DNA of 64,000 bases from Nocardia speluncae NBRC 108251 (GCF_001613245.1 NZ_BDBZ01000036.1:182656-246655); one strand, 5' to 3'; counted from the stretch's first letter, positions 8,480-17,112 are shown. Program-made: numbers and translations. Notes: generated by a model not told the origin, from the letters alone.

Positions 8480-10060
8480 ATGCCGCGGAGCAACGACCCA
8501 CTCGCGGCGGCACCATGGGGGTCGCGACTACTCGGGCGTGCGGAGGAGGCCGCGGGAATTCGGCGGCTTCGTATCCAATTGCTGTTGACGGTGCCGATCG
8601 TGCTGGCCAACCTGGCCGGTGTCTTCGTATCGATCACGCTGATCGGTTTCGTGCTGCCCGGACCTTCCGTATTCACCGAGAAGATGATCCTGATCGATGC
8701 GGTCGCGGCTCCGGTGTACGCGGCGGTCGCCGTCCTGATCGGTGTGTGGTGGGGCACCGCCCGCGGGCTGGGTGCACTGGGCTGGGCCCTCCATCCCGAG
8801 ACGGTGCCCACCGAGGAGCAGCAGGCCGCCGCCGCGGCAGTGCCGCGGCGGCTGGTGCGTATGCAGGCGTTGCTGTGGTTCGGGGGAGTGGTCGTGCTCA
8901 CGCTGCTGGCCGGGGTCGCCGATCCCCGGTTGATCCCCAAAGTGGCGTTCGGTATCACCTTCAGCGCGATCGTGGTGTGTGCGAGTACCTATCTGATCAT
9001 CGAGTTCGCGCTGCGGCCGGTGACCTCGCGAGTGCTGTCGGCGAGAACCTCTCGCGCCCGCAGCGGAATCGGTGTCTTCGGGCGATCGCTGTTGATGTGG
9101 CTGGTCGGTTCGGGTCTGCCGGTGGCGGGTCTGATGGTGGTGGCAGTGGTCGCACTCACCACCGATGATGTGAGCACCACACGGCTGGCGGTGTGCGTAC
9201 TGTCGCTCGGCGGTGCGGCCCTCATAATCGGCTTCCTACTGATGACCCAGACATTGGCCGCGACCGTTGCCCCGATCAGTGGTGTGCGCCGGGCGATGCG
9301 TGAGGTGGAGCGAGGCGAATTCGATCTCACGCTCGCCGTCTACGACGGCACCGAACTGGGCGAACTACAGAGCGGTTTCAACAACATGGTCGGCGGTCTT
9401 CGCGAACGTGAAGAGATCAGGGATCTGTTCGGCAGGCATGTCGGGCACGAGGTCGCCAACGCCGCATTGGCCGGGAAGCCGGTGCTCGGCGGTGCCGAGG
9501 TCGAGGCCGCGGCACTGTTCATCGATATCGTCGGCTCCACCACCATGGCCGCGACCCTGACCGCACCCGAGATGGTCGCGATCCTCAACCGGTTCTTCGA
9601 CGTGGTGGTGGACGAGGTGGAAAAGCACGGCGGCCTGCTCAACAAATTCGAAGGCGACGCGGCGCTGGCCGTGTTCGGCACCCCCGCACAGCTGTCCGAC
9701 ACCGCAGGCGCGGCATTGGCCTGTGGCCGTGCCATCCGCGCCCGGCTCGATACCGGCGGCACGGAATTCGAGGCAGCGATCGGCATTGCCGAGGGCCGGG
9801 TGGTCGCGGGTAATGTCGGCGCTCGGCAACGCTACGAATTCACGGTGATCGGCGACGCCGTCAACGAAGCCGCCCGGCTCTGCGAACTGGCAAAGCAGGA
9901 TTCTCTGCTGCTCACCTCGGAGCGGACGGTCACCGCGGCCGCACCCACCGAAGCCGGCCACTGGCAGCTCGGCGAATCTGTGACACTGCGGGGCCGGCCG
10001 ACTCCGACCCGGCTCGCCCGCCCGGTGCTGCGGCCCGGAATGCCGGAGCGGGACAACTGA
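8480..10060 (+). CDS. Membrane class III adenylate cyclase with HAMP domain
   Basis: 526 residues: about six hydrophobic helices (near 33-60, 70-92, 128-146, 155-178, 203-227, 236-262), a HAMP linker (about 260-315), and a class III cyclase domain (about 340-500). Catalytic residues are visible: metal Asp D349 in FIDIVGST and D393 in FEGDAALAVFG; the adenine-recognising K389 in LLNKFEGD; D459 in VIGDAVNEAARL with N462 and R466. This is the arrangement of mycobacterial Rv1318c/Rv1319c/Rv1320c/Rv3645. It makes cAMP in response to an unknown membrane or fatty-acid signal (inference from family). The start is ATG 8480. Confidence 0.92.
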   Translation: MPRSNDPLAAAPWGSRLLGRAEEAAGIRRLRIQLLLTVPIVLANLAGVFVSITLIGFVLPGPSVFTEKMILIDAVAAPVYAAVAVLIGVWWGTARGLGALGWALHPETVPTEEQQAAAAAVPRRLVRMQALLWFGGVVVLTLLAGVADPRLIPKVAFGITFSAIVVCASTYLIIEFALRPVTSRVLSARTSRARSGIGVFGRSLLMWLVGSGLPVAGLMVVAVVALTTDDVSTTRLAVCVLSLGGAALIIGFLLMTQTLAATVAPISGVRRAMREVERGEFDLTLAVYDGTELGELQSGFNNMVGGLREREEIRDLFGRHVGHEVANAALAGKPVLGGAEVEAAALFIDIVGSTTMAATLTAPEMVAILNRFFDVVVDEVEKHGGLLNKFEGDAALAVFGTPAQLSDTAGAALACGRAIRARLDTGGTEFEAAIGIAEGRVVAGNVGARQRYEFTVIGDAVNEAARLCELAKQDSLLLTSERTVTAAAPTEAGHWQLGESVTLRGRPTPTRLARPVLRPGMPERDN

Positions 10061-10404
10061 GGACGGGACACATGGGGTTCGCCGCTCGGCACCGGTACCT
10101 TTCGGCAGCGTTTCCGGAAGCTCGAACATTTCGATCGCTGCGATCCGAAAGGGTCGCCCGTGCGCCCGGAGTTTCCCCGAACGGTGTCTCGACCTGGGAT
10201 GGCAGTGGTTTTCTGCGCTGTCTCACCGAGGGGCTCGCCGTCTCGGTGTCGGGTTTGTTCCGAGGGGCGATACTTGATCGTTGTTAACCTTCTGTTGTCG
10301 GTTCGAGCCGGGGCGCCGGCCACCTACGAGAGAAGGGACCCGCACAATGACAACACTGTGCCGGGTCGTCCCCGCCGGGACCAGTCTGTGTGGAGGAACC
10401 GCCG
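10061..10404 (+). other. 344-bp intergenic region before the MarR gene
   Basis: A 71-codon frame starting near 10072 is open but has arginine-rich, structureless composition and is not called. Near 10280 there is a local AT-richer patch with GTTGTTAAC, the likeliest place for the MarR promoter. No clear terminator follows the cyclase. Confidence 0.4.
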
Positions 10405-10869
10405 ATGACCCTGTCCGATTCGCCGACCACCACCGAGGAACTCGTGGCGGCCGTGGAGCGGGTGCAGGTCGCGCTCATCCAGGCGGCCCGGCAGTTCCGG
10501 ACGATGGACCGGGCCGGAGCCAGCCAGTCCGCACGCAGCGCGCTCGCGGCGATCGTGAAATTCGGGCCATTGTCGATGTCGGAGCTCGCGGCACACGAGG
10601 GCGTGGACCCGGCCAGCGTTTCCCGGACGGTGCGCAGGCTGGAGGAATCCGGGGATGTCGCCCGCCGGACCTCGGATATGGACGGACGGGTGAATCTGAT
10701 CGAGGTGACCGAGTCGGGCCTGGAGTTGTTCCTGCGCAGCAGGCGCCAGCTGACCGAGATCATCGTGGACCGGATTGCGACGCTGCCTGCCGAGGACATC
10801 GGCGCCATCGTCGCTCTCGGCGACGGGCTGGAACTGCTGGTCTCCGCGACGGGCTCACGCTCCGCGTAG
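10405..10869 (+). CDS. MarR-family transcriptional regulator
   Basis: 154 residues from ATG 10405 with GGAGG eight bases upstream; an upstream GTG at 10390 overlaps that ribosome site. The winged helix-turn-helix is clear: SARSALAAIVKFGPLSMSELAAHEGVDPASVSRTVRRLEESGDVARR, with the wing TSDMDGRVNLIEVTESGLELF. MarR proteins are dimeric repressors released by small aromatic or lipophilic ligands or oxidants. It lies 148 bp upstream of the ABC-transporter operon in the same orientation and is the natural candidate regulator for it. The intervening gap carries no operator I could identify with confidence. Confidence 0.9.
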   Translation: MTLSDSPTTTEELVAAVERVQVALIQAARQFRTMDRAGASQSARSALAAIVKFGPLSMSELAAHEGVDPASVSRTVRRLEESGDVARRTSDMDGRVNLIEVTESGLELFLRSRRQLTEIIVDRIATLPAEDIGAIVALGDGLELLVSATGSRSA

Positions 10870-11017
10870 CGGCCCCGCACGGGTGTCGCCACCTCTCGGC
10901 ACCCGCCATAGGCTCCGATCCGGCCTCCTGATTTGCCGGCCGCGGATCGGCCACCTCTACCCACACACCATTCTCCGCCGGTGACGCGCGCGCCACCGGC
11001 CGATCGAACGGATTCTC

Positions 11018-11863
11018 ATGACCGTGCTGAGTGCCGAGCCCGCAGCCGAACAGGCGGGCCGAACACAGCCGATTCGCCGCCCGGCCACGGGCTCGCGGCT
11101 CCGCTCCCTGCTGGGAGTGGCCGCTCCGCCCCTGGCCCTGGTCCTCCTGCTGGCGACCGGCTGGAACGTGATGGCCGCCCGGATGGACAGTCCGCTGGTC
11201 CCGTCGCTGGGCGAGATCGCCGGCGAACTGGTGACACTGTCCACCAGCGGCACGCTCTGGACCAACCTCGAGGTGACGCTGACCCGGGTACTCCTGGGCT
11301 TCGCAGCGGCTTTCGTGGTGGCGGTGGTGCTCGGTATCGCCATGGGACGCCACACCTATGTGCGGCGGTTCCTCGAACCGGCCGTCCTGCTGGGGCTGGT
11401 GACCCCCGGTCTGGTGAAGGCGCTGCTGTGTGTCATCTGGTTCGGGATCAGCATGGTCAATCCGATTCTGGCGGTGGCGCTCGCGGCCGCCCCCGTGCTC
11501 ATCGTGAACATCACCCAGGGAGTCCGTGAGGTCGATCCGCATCTGCACGAGATGGCCCATGTGTACCGGTTCAGCGCCTGGACCCGGCTGCGCCGCATCT
11601 GGATTCCGGCCCTGGCGCCCTCGCTGTTCACCGGTGCGCGGCTGGGGATCGCGATGTCGTGGAAGGTGATCGTCCTGGTCGAGATCTTCGGGCTGGCCAG
11701 CGGGGTCGGATACCAGCTCAACCTCGAATTCGCCAATCACAACGTCGCGGGTGTGCTCGCCTGGACCGTCGCCTTCGCACTGGTGATGACGGGAATCGAA
11801 TACGGCATTCTGCAAACACTCGAGCGGCGGGTCTCGCGCTGGCGTAAGGAGTCCTCGGTATGA
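11018..11863 (+). CDS. ABC transporter permease, sulfonate/nitrate/taurine type
   Basis: 281-residue inner-membrane permease of the SsuC/TauC/NrtB group, with about six transmembrane helices starting at residue 30. The cytoplasmic coupling loop is seen in EMAHVYRFSAWTRLRRIWIPALAPSLFTGARLGIAMSWKVIVLVE, equivalent to the EAA motif. It starts with ATG 11018 and its stop overlaps the ATPase gene start by four bases (ATGA). With the ATPase and lipoprotein that follow it forms a complete importer. The solute is unknown; organic sulfonates, nitrate-like ions or thiamin-precursor-like compounds are typical for the family. Confidence 0.9.
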   Translation: MTVLSAEPAAEQAGRTQPIRRPATGSRLRSLLGVAAPPLALVLLLATGWNVMAARMDSPLVPSLGEIAGELVTLSTSGTLWTNLEVTLTRVLLGFAAAFVVAVVLGIAMGRHTYVRRFLEPAVLLGLVTPGLVKALLCVIWFGISMVNPILAVALAAAPVLIVNITQGVREVDPHLHEMAHVYRFSAWTRLRRIWIPALAPSLFTGARLGIAMSWKVIVLVEIFGLASGVGYQLNLEFANHNVAGVLAWTVAFALVMTGIEYGILQTLERRVSRWRKESSV

Positions 11864-12588
11864 GCGCGGGTATCGAACTACGTGATGTCGGCAAAGCTTT
11901 CGTGAGCAAGAAGGACGGCAGCGTCCAGACCGTTCTCGACCGTTTCTCGCTGGAAGCGGCGCCGGGGGAGCTCGTGGCCCTGGTGGGCGCGTCGGGGACC
12001 GGGAAGACCACCCTGTTGCATCTGGTCGCCGGGCTCGAAACAGCGGATTCCGGTGTGGTCCGCGTAGGCGCGGATACCGGGCCCATCCGGACGGGAATGG
12101 TGTTCCAGCAACCCCGGCTGCTCGACTGGGTCAGCGTTGCCGACAATATCGAGATCGCCGCGAAATCGGCGGGACGCACCGGAGTGGATATCCCGGAACT
12201 CCTGGACGCGGTGGGGCTGAGCGATTACGCCGATGCCTACCCTTCGGTCCTGTCCGGCGGCCAGCGACAGCGGGTGGCGGTCGCCCGCGCGTTCGCTGTC
12301 GACCCCGATGTGGTGCTGTTCGACGAACCCTTCAGTGCGCTGGACGAACTCACCGGCCGCAAACTGCGCCTGCTGTTGCAGACCCTGCTCGTCGAACGTT
12401 CCGTCACCGGGCTGCTCGTCACCCACAACGCGCTCGAGGCGGCATTTCTGGCCGACCGGGTCGTGGTGCTCGCCGGCCGTCCGGCGAGCATCGTCGGGGA
12501 TCTCCGCGTCGATCTGCCGCGTCCGCGATCCACCGAGGACGCCACCCTGTTCGATCTGCACCGCGAGATCATCGCGCAGATCGCCTGA
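11860..12588 (+). CDS. ABC transporter ATP-binding protein
   Basis: 242 residues, one nucleotide-binding domain of the SsuB/TauB type. Walker A GASGTGKTT (43-51), Q-loop VFQQPRLLDW (81-90), signature LSGGQRQR (131-138), Walker B VVLFDEPFSALDE (151-163), and switch His in LLVTHN (185-190). All catalytic residues are intact. It is translationally coupled to the permease by a four-base overlap and separated by 29 bases from the lipoprotein gene. It powers solute import by the adjacent permease. Confidence 0.93.
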   Translation: MSAGIELRDVGKAFVSKKDGSVQTVLDRFSLEAAPGELVALVGASGTGKTTLLHLVAGLETADSGVVRVGADTGPIRTGMVFQQPRLLDWVSVADNIEIAAKSAGRTGVDIPELLDAVGLSDYADAYPSVLSGGQRQRVAVARAFAVDPDVVLFDEPFSALDELTGRKLRLLLQTLLVERSVTGLLVTHNALEAAFLADRVVVLAGRPASIVGDLRVDLPRPRSTEDATLFDLHREIIAQIA

Positions 12589-12617
12589 TACCGAAACGAT
12601 CCAGAAACGGAGCTTCC

Positions 12618-13685
12618 GTGCCCACCCCACGTGGCGATATCTTCTCTCGCGAATCCGTCCTCGGCCCGGCCGTGACCCGACGGCAGGCCCTGCGGGCCGG
12701 TGCCGCGCTCTTCGGCGCGGCCGGTGCCGCCGCACTGCTCGCCGCCTGCGGTGAGCCCACCGCGGCTGTCGACGCGAACGGTAATCCACTGCGGCCCATC
12801 AAGATCGGCGCGGTCCATCCGGGCACGGCGGGTTCGGTGATCGATCCGATCACCGAACAGTTCGGCCTGGATGTCAAACACGGTCTGGCGCTGAACCGCG
12901 ACGGTGGGGGCGGTGTCGGCACCGGTCAGGAGAACCTGCTGACCGGACTGCTCGATACCTTCGCCTTCGGCCCGCTCGGCGCCACCGATGCCACGCTCGC
13001 CGGGCACGATGTGGTGATCGTCGGACCCCAGCTGTGGAATCACGGCCGCTGGCTGGTTCCGGCGGACAGCGATATCGACTCGGTCGAACAGTTGCGCGGC
13101 AAACGAGTCGGCGTGCAGCCGGCGAGCTCGGATACCTACAAGGCGGCAGCGCTGGCGCTGGCGGTCAACGGGATCGATTTCGAAGGCGAATACCAGCTGT
13201 TTCCCGGCCAGCCGCTCGCCGGTCTGGCCCTGTACGAGCGTGGCGACCTGGACGCGATCATCGCGATCGAACCCAACGCCACCCGGCTCGTCGCACAGGG
13301 CAGTCGGCAGATCGCGACGGTCTCCGAACTGTGGCAGAAGGGAACAGGCGACTCGAACCCGCTGTTCCTCAACGGCGCCGCGTTCAACCGGCCGTGGCTC
13401 GAACAGAACCGGGAGACCGCCGCCGGGTTCGTGGCCCTGCGCACCGAGGCGAACGCGTTGATCGCCGGTGACCCGGCACTGCTGTCCCGGCACTACGAGG
13501 CATTCGGGATACCCGGCCACGAAGAGGCCGCCATCGCCCTGCTGCCCGAGCGGCTCCGCGAAATCTACCCGACCACCTGGGATACAGGCGTATTCGCCAA
13601 TATGGACCGGCAGATCGAGGTGGCCATCGATATCGGCCTGCTTCCGCGCGCCGCGGACCGGCCGGTCTACGAAAGCCTGAGTTGA
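12618..13685 (+). CDS. ABC transporter substrate-binding lipoprotein, Tat-exported
   Basis: 355 residues. The N terminus has a twin-arginine signal (TRRQALRAG, Arg21-Arg22), a hydrophobic stretch, and a lipobox LLAAC with the lipidated Cys at 44. It is therefore probably exported folded and anchored outside the membrane. The mature part resembles NMT1/SsuA-type binding proteins: PIKIGAVHPG, LRGKRVGVQPASSDTYKAAALAL and LYERGDLDAIIAIEPNATRLV. It is the solute receptor of the importer encoded just upstream. Its stop overlaps the TTG start of the MFS gene by four bases. Confidence 0.9.
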   Translation: MPTPRGDIFSRESVLGPAVTRRQALRAGAALFGAAGAAALLAACGEPTAAVDANGNPLRPIKIGAVHPGTAGSVIDPITEQFGLDVKHGLALNRDGGGGVGTGQENLLTGLLDTFAFGPLGATDATLAGHDVVIVGPQLWNHGRWLVPADSDIDSVEQLRGKRVGVQPASSDTYKAAALALAVNGIDFEGEYQLFPGQPLAGLALYERGDLDAIIAIEPNATRLVAQGSRQIATVSELWQKGTGDSNPLFLNGAAFNRPWLEQNRETAAGFVALRTEANALIAGDPALLSRHYEAFGIPGHEEAAIALLPERLREIYPTTWDTGVFANMDRQIEVAIDIGLLPRAADRPVYESLS

Positions 13686-15256
13686 CCGGCCCGAAGGCCA
13701 CGCAGTCCGTCCGGTATCCGCGGATCGCCTTGCTGGCATGCTGCGCGAGCCTGTTCCTCTCCTCCCTCGACACCTCCGCGCTCGTGGTCGCCCTGCCGTC
13801 ACTACAGGCCGATCTCGGCCTCGACGTGGCAGGACTGCAATGGGTTGTCGTGGCCAACGCCCTGGCGCGCGGCAGCACCCTGTTCCTGGCCGGTTCGCTG
13901 GCCGACCGTTACGGTCCCCGCCGAGTATTCCGGGTCGGCGTCGTCGTTTTCGGCTGCGCCTCGCTGCTGTGCTTCCTCTCCTCCGGATTCGCCGAACTCA
14001 TCCTGTGGCGGGTCCTGCAGGGCGTCGGCGGATCGTTGATGACGCCTGCCTCCATTTCGCTGCTCACCGGGGTCTTCCAGGACCCGGTCGCGCGCAGCAG
14101 AGCGCTGGGCACCTGGAGTGCCACCGCCGGCGTCTCGACCGCGCTCGGGCCGGTGATCGGCGGAGTGCTCGTGGCGACCGTCGGCTGGCGCAGCGTGTTC
14201 CTGCTCTGCCTGCCGTTCGCGGCGCTCGTCGTCATCAGTCTGCGGTGGGTGCCCGAATCCCCGGTTCCGCTGCGGCGGCGGGGTATCGATCTCGCCGGTC
14301 ATCTGTCCATTGCGGCAGCACTGTTCTTCCTGACCTTCGCACTGTCCGGCGGCGCCCGCGACGGCTGGCTGTCGGCACCCACCGTGTTTGCGCTTTTGGC
14401 GGCCGCGGTTTCGGTGGCGGTAGTGGCCGGAGTGGAACGGCGGGCCGCTGATCCGGTCCTCGATCTCACGGTGTTCCGTCGGCCGCAACTGCGTGGCGCG
14501 GTGCTGACCGCGGGATTCTCCTACTTCTGCCTGACCGGGATGAACTTCGTCAATGCGCTCTACCTGCAGCAGGTGCGTGGATACAGTCCTTGGGAAGCCG
14601 GGCTGATGGCGTTACCGCTCACCGCCGGCACCCTGGTCGCGGCGCACGTATCCGGCCGTCTGCTCGGCCGGCACGGTCCGCGCAAACCCGTGCTCCTCGC
14701 CTACGGGTTCCTGATCGCCGCCATGGCACTACTCGCGCTCACGGCCTCGACCACCTCGTCGATCGGCTGGGTGCTGCTGGCTTTCGCGCTGCTCGGCACC
14801 GGTATGGGCATGGCGAATCCACCCGCGACCTCCTCGGCTGTGGCGGCGCTGCCACCGGAACGTGCCGGTTCGGCCAGTGCGATCACCAGCACCTCGCGGC
14901 AGGTCGGTATGAACCTGGGCACGGCCGCTCTCGGCGCGGTCACGGTCTCCGTCGCGGGATTGCTCGCCCGGTCCGAACCAGCCGACGCCCACGATTTCAC
15001 CTCCGGTATGCGGATCGCGTACCTGGCCACCGCGGCGGCCGCCGTCCTCGCCCTGATCGCCGCGAAGCGGTGGTTCCCGGCGACCCCGAACTCGACCGGA
15101 ATCCAGGTCGACGACACCCCACGAAAGGAACGAAACGATGACCGACGACACGAAGGCGAACCTGCCGAAGATCACCAGCGTGCGCACGGGAGCGATCTTC
15201 ACGCTGCCCTACCTGGTCGGGCTCGAGAAGGGCTACTTTCTCGACGAGGGCGTTGA
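13682..15256 (+). CDS. MFS transporter, DHA2 (14-TM) drug/solute exporter family
   Basis: Up to 524 residues with about 14 hydrophobic helices. Markers: FLSSLDTSALVVALPSLQADLGLDVAGLQWV (first helix and DHA2 motif D), AGSLADRYGPRRVF (motif A), WRVLQGVGGSLMTPASISLL, and GTWSATAGVSTALGPVIGGVLV (motif C). The only reasonable start is TTG 13682, overlapping the lipoprotein stop by four bases (TTGA). The transmembrane part ends near IAAKRWFPATPNS; after that the frame continues about 55 charged residues, overlapping the next gene by 119 bp. Such a long same-strand overlap is unusual and may mark a recently lost stop or a frameshift. Role: proton-driven efflux, substrate unknown. Confidence 0.85.
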   Translation: MTGPKATQSVRYPRIALLACCASLFLSSLDTSALVVALPSLQADLGLDVAGLQWVVVANALARGSTLFLAGSLADRYGPRRVFRVGVVVFGCASLLCFLSSGFAELILWRVLQGVGGSLMTPASISLLTGVFQDPVARSRALGTWSATAGVSTALGPVIGGVLVATVGWRSVFLLCLPFAALVVISLRWVPESPVPLRRRGIDLAGHLSIAAALFFLTFALSGGARDGWLSAPTVFALLAAAVSVAVVAGVERRAADPVLDLTVFRRPQLRGAVLTAGFSYFCLTGMNFVNALYLQQVRGYSPWEAGLMALPLTAGTLVAAHVSGRLLGRHGPRKPVLLAYGFLIAAMALLALTASTTSSIGWVLLAFALLGTGMGMANPPATSSAVAALPPERAGSASAITSTSRQVGMNLGTAALGAVTVSVAGLLARSEPADAHDFTSGMRIAYLATAAAAVLALIAAKRWFPATPNSTGIQVDDTPRKERNDDRRHEGEPAEDHQRAHGSDLHAALPGRAREGLLSRRGR

Positions 15257-16058
15257 TCTGGAACTCGCGGCACCCGGCGCCTACAACGTCAGTGTCAAAC
15301 CGATCGAAGATCACCATCTGGTGAGCTCGTTCGGCGGGATCTCCCGCGGTTTCGAAGACGGTGATGTCGCGCTCTACCGGGCCTGCGAATGGGGCCAGGT
15401 CCGGCGGGCCCAGGATTCGGGGCGCGGCGGGCAGATCGTGACCCAGCGCGCCGCGATCGCCAGCCAGGCGATCTTCGTCCGTCCCGATTCCGAGGTCCTG
15501 CACCCGCAGAGCCTGCGCAACAAGCAGGTCGCGGTGAACTTCCACCACGGCTCCCACTATCTCGCCATCCAGACACTGGAAGGGTTCGTCGAGCCCGACG
15601 AATTGAAGGTCGTGCATGTCGGCGGCCCCGCCGACCGCTTCAAGGCCCTGCGCGACGGCACCGTGGACGCGGTTGCCTTGATGGAGCCCTATATCAGCCT
15701 GGCACTCAAGCAGGGATACCGGTTGATCGCGGAGGCGTTCTACACCGGTGCGGAGATCGCCGACGAAACCGTGGACCCCGAGGTCTACGCGGCCATCGAC
15801 CGTGGCGTCCGCCGGGCGGTCGCCGATATCAACGCTGATGTCACGCCGTACCTGCACTATTTCACCGCGGAGATCCCGGCCGAACTGGGCACCCTGGACG
15901 AATCCGATATCAGCCCGTGGCGGCTGCGTTTCGCCGATCCGCAGCCGTACGCGCCCGAGCAGTTCGACCAGACCTATCGCTGGCTGCTCAAGTGGGGACT
16001 GATCGAATCGGGTTCCGATTTCAAGAAATTGGTCGACAACCGGGCGTTGTCTTCATAA
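15138..16058 (+). CDS. Cytoplasmic substrate-binding-protein-like (NMT1/DszB fold) protein
   Basis: 306 residues from ATG 15138, with AAAGGA upstream. The fold signature is that of SsuA/NMT1-type periplasmic binding proteins: TLPYLVGLEKGYFLDEGVDLEL at the start, SLRNKQVAVNFHHGSHYLA, and ALRDGTVDAVALMEPYISLALKQG. However, the N terminus (MTDDTKANLPKITSVR) is charged and contains no signal peptide or lipobox, so it should stay in the cytoplasm. Enzymes built on this fold exist (DszB desulfinase, Thi5). The FGG segment near residue 64 recalls DszB FGGE, but no cysteine stands at the DszB nucleophile position. Function unresolved: intracellular binding protein or enzyme for the imported solute. 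Confidence 0.8.
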   Translation: MTDDTKANLPKITSVRTGAIFTLPYLVGLEKGYFLDEGVDLELAAPGAYNVSVKPIEDHHLVSSFGGISRGFEDGDVALYRACEWGQVRRAQDSGRGGQIVTQRAAIASQAIFVRPDSEVLHPQSLRNKQVAVNFHHGSHYLAIQTLEGFVEPDELKVVHVGGPADRFKALRDGTVDAVALMEPYISLALKQGYRLIAEAFYTGAEIADETVDPEVYAAIDRGVRRAVADINADVTPYLHYFTAEIPAELGTLDESDISPWRLRFADPQPYAPEQFDQTYRWLLKWGLIESGSDFKKLVDNRALSS

Positions 16059-16068
16059 GCCGGTCAAC

Positions 16069-16108
16069 CCGGGGTGGTGTATCCGTATCGGCATATACAC
16101 CACCCCGG
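16069..16108 (+). terminator. Strong hairpin terminator closing the transporter operon
   Basis: Perfect 14-base arms CCGGGGTGGTGTAT and ATACACCACCCCGG around a 12-base loop, starting ten bases past the stop of the 15138 gene and 105 bases past the stop of the leftward ribH. Well placed to end transcription from both sides. Confidence 0.8.
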
Positions 16109-16212
16109 CGACCATTCCGGTAGGTACAGGGCTGAAAGACTCCGGTCACGCGGAATCGGCCGCCGTTCCTACGGTCACCGTCCGGCCGGTCACGGGCAGG
16201 CCCGGCCGCGGC

Positions 16213-16659
16213 CTACTGCGCCGGCACCTCGAACTGCACAGTGGCCGCGATGGCGTCGGCCAGCTCCGCCCCCTTGGTCTCGAAATGCCCTGCGAAATAC
16301 GTCAGATGTTCACTGTGCTCGTGGAAGTGATGCGGGGTGAGGACCGCCGAGAACACCGGGACATCGGCCTCGAGCTGGATCCGCATGAGCGCGTCCACCA
16401 CGGTGGAGGCAACGAAATCGTGCCGGTAGATACCGCCGTCGACCACCAGTGCGCAGCCGGCGAGCGCAGCGTAACCGCCCGTGGCGGCCAGCCGTTTGAT
16501 ACGCAGCGGGATCTCGAACGCCCCGGGGACTTCGAACAGGTCGACCTCGGTGAACCCGTGTCCGGCGAGCCCGGCCCGGCAGGACTGCACCGCCCGGTCG
16601 ACGATATCGGCGTGCCACCGCGCGGCGACGAGAGCGATGCGGTTCGAGGTGGGCGACAT
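16213..16659 (-). CDS. ribH: 6,7-dimethyl-8-ribityllumazine synthase, type II (RibH2-like)
   Basis: 148 residues, full length. It condenses 5-amino-6-ribitylaminouracil with 3,4-dihydroxy-2-butanone 4-phosphate, the penultimate riboflavin step. Motifs: RIALVAARWHADIVD, VPGAFEIP (44-51), and GIYRHDFVAS with the catalytic-type His80. GIYRH..VAS, in place of the GxTxHxxxVA of type I enzymes, and the His-rich LTPHHFHEHSEH match the decameric RibH2 group of Brucella/Mesorhizobium. ATG 16659 is preceded by AGAGGAG. No other rib gene is adjacent, so it is probably a paralogue to a housekeeping rib operon. An FMN riboswitch lies in its leader. Confidence 0.92.
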   Translation of the reverse strand: MSPTSNRIALVAARWHADIVDRAVQSCRAGLAGHGFTEVDLFEVPGAFEIPLRIKRLAATGGYAALAGCALVVDGGIYRHDFVASTVVDALMRIQLEADVPVFSAVLTPHHFHEHSEHLTYFAGHFETKGAELADAIAATVQFEVPAQ

Positions 16660-16699
16660 AATTTACTCCTCTTCGCTATGTCACCCAGGGCATGGCAAC

Positions 16700-16735
16700 G
16701 CGAACAGGAGCGGCCCGCGACCGGGCACTCCGCTG
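16700..16735 (-). promoter_or_regulatory. Possible expression-platform hairpin between riboswitch and ribH
   Basis: In the leader, reading leftward, AGCG-gagt-GCCCG-gtcg-CGGGC-CGCT can form a nine-pair bulged hairpin between the FMN aptamer and the ribH ribosome site. No U-tract follows. It could act with the aptamer in transcription or translation control; the pairing partner is not resolved by eye. Confidence 0.35.
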
Positions 16736-16740
16736 CCGCG

Positions 16741-16890
16741 TTCTCTTTCATCCGGACTGTGACCGTCGGCTCCGGGATCGCACCGGAATCTGCTCGACCC
16801 ACCACGGGTGGTGGCGCTCGCGGGCTCGTGCCCCCGGATCGGTCCGGATGCCATTACCGCCGGTGGGGAATTCCACCCCGCCCTGAGAAC
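16741..16890 (-). ncRNA. FMN riboswitch (RFN element)
   Basis: Reading leftward, the conserved core is unmistakable. It starts CTCAGGGCGGGGTG, then AATTCCCCACCGGCGGTAA, GCCCGCGAGC, GATTCCGGTG, and ends GGAGCCGACGGTCACAGTCC followed by GGATGAAAGAGAA. Closing P1 strands pair TTCTC with GAGAA. The element ends about 80 bases before ATG 16659 of ribH. FMN binding is expected to lower ribH expression; whether control is by transcription attenuation or translation cannot be decided from sequence alone. Confidence 0.96.
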
Positions 16891-17112
16891 GTGTACAGCG
16901 CGGACTCTAACAACGCCGCGTGGTTGCGGCGACAGCACCCCTGACGATCGCGCGCCCCCCGAGGTTCTACGGCTTGCACCGGCTGAGGGGATCGACAAGA
17001 TATAAGGCGACCGTATCGATGATCGTCTCGGACCCGGATACTGCTGCCGGGGCCGGGCCCAGGTCGATGCTGCCCGCGGCCCGGGTATGCCTCGACCGCC
17101 GGAAGGACGCAT

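Noticed and set aside
10072..10287. 71-codon frame between the cyclase and MarR genes
   Set aside because: No family features, basic low-complexity composition and no convincing ribosome site; described only as intergenic DNA.
15138..16058. DszB desulfinase
   Set aside because: Fold and FGG segment are similar, but the catalytic cysteine is not present at the aligned position, so the specific enzyme name was not used.
16059..16212. Small gene between the transporter operon and ribH
   Set aside because: The interval is dominated by a 14-bp-stem terminator; short frames reading through it have no coding character.
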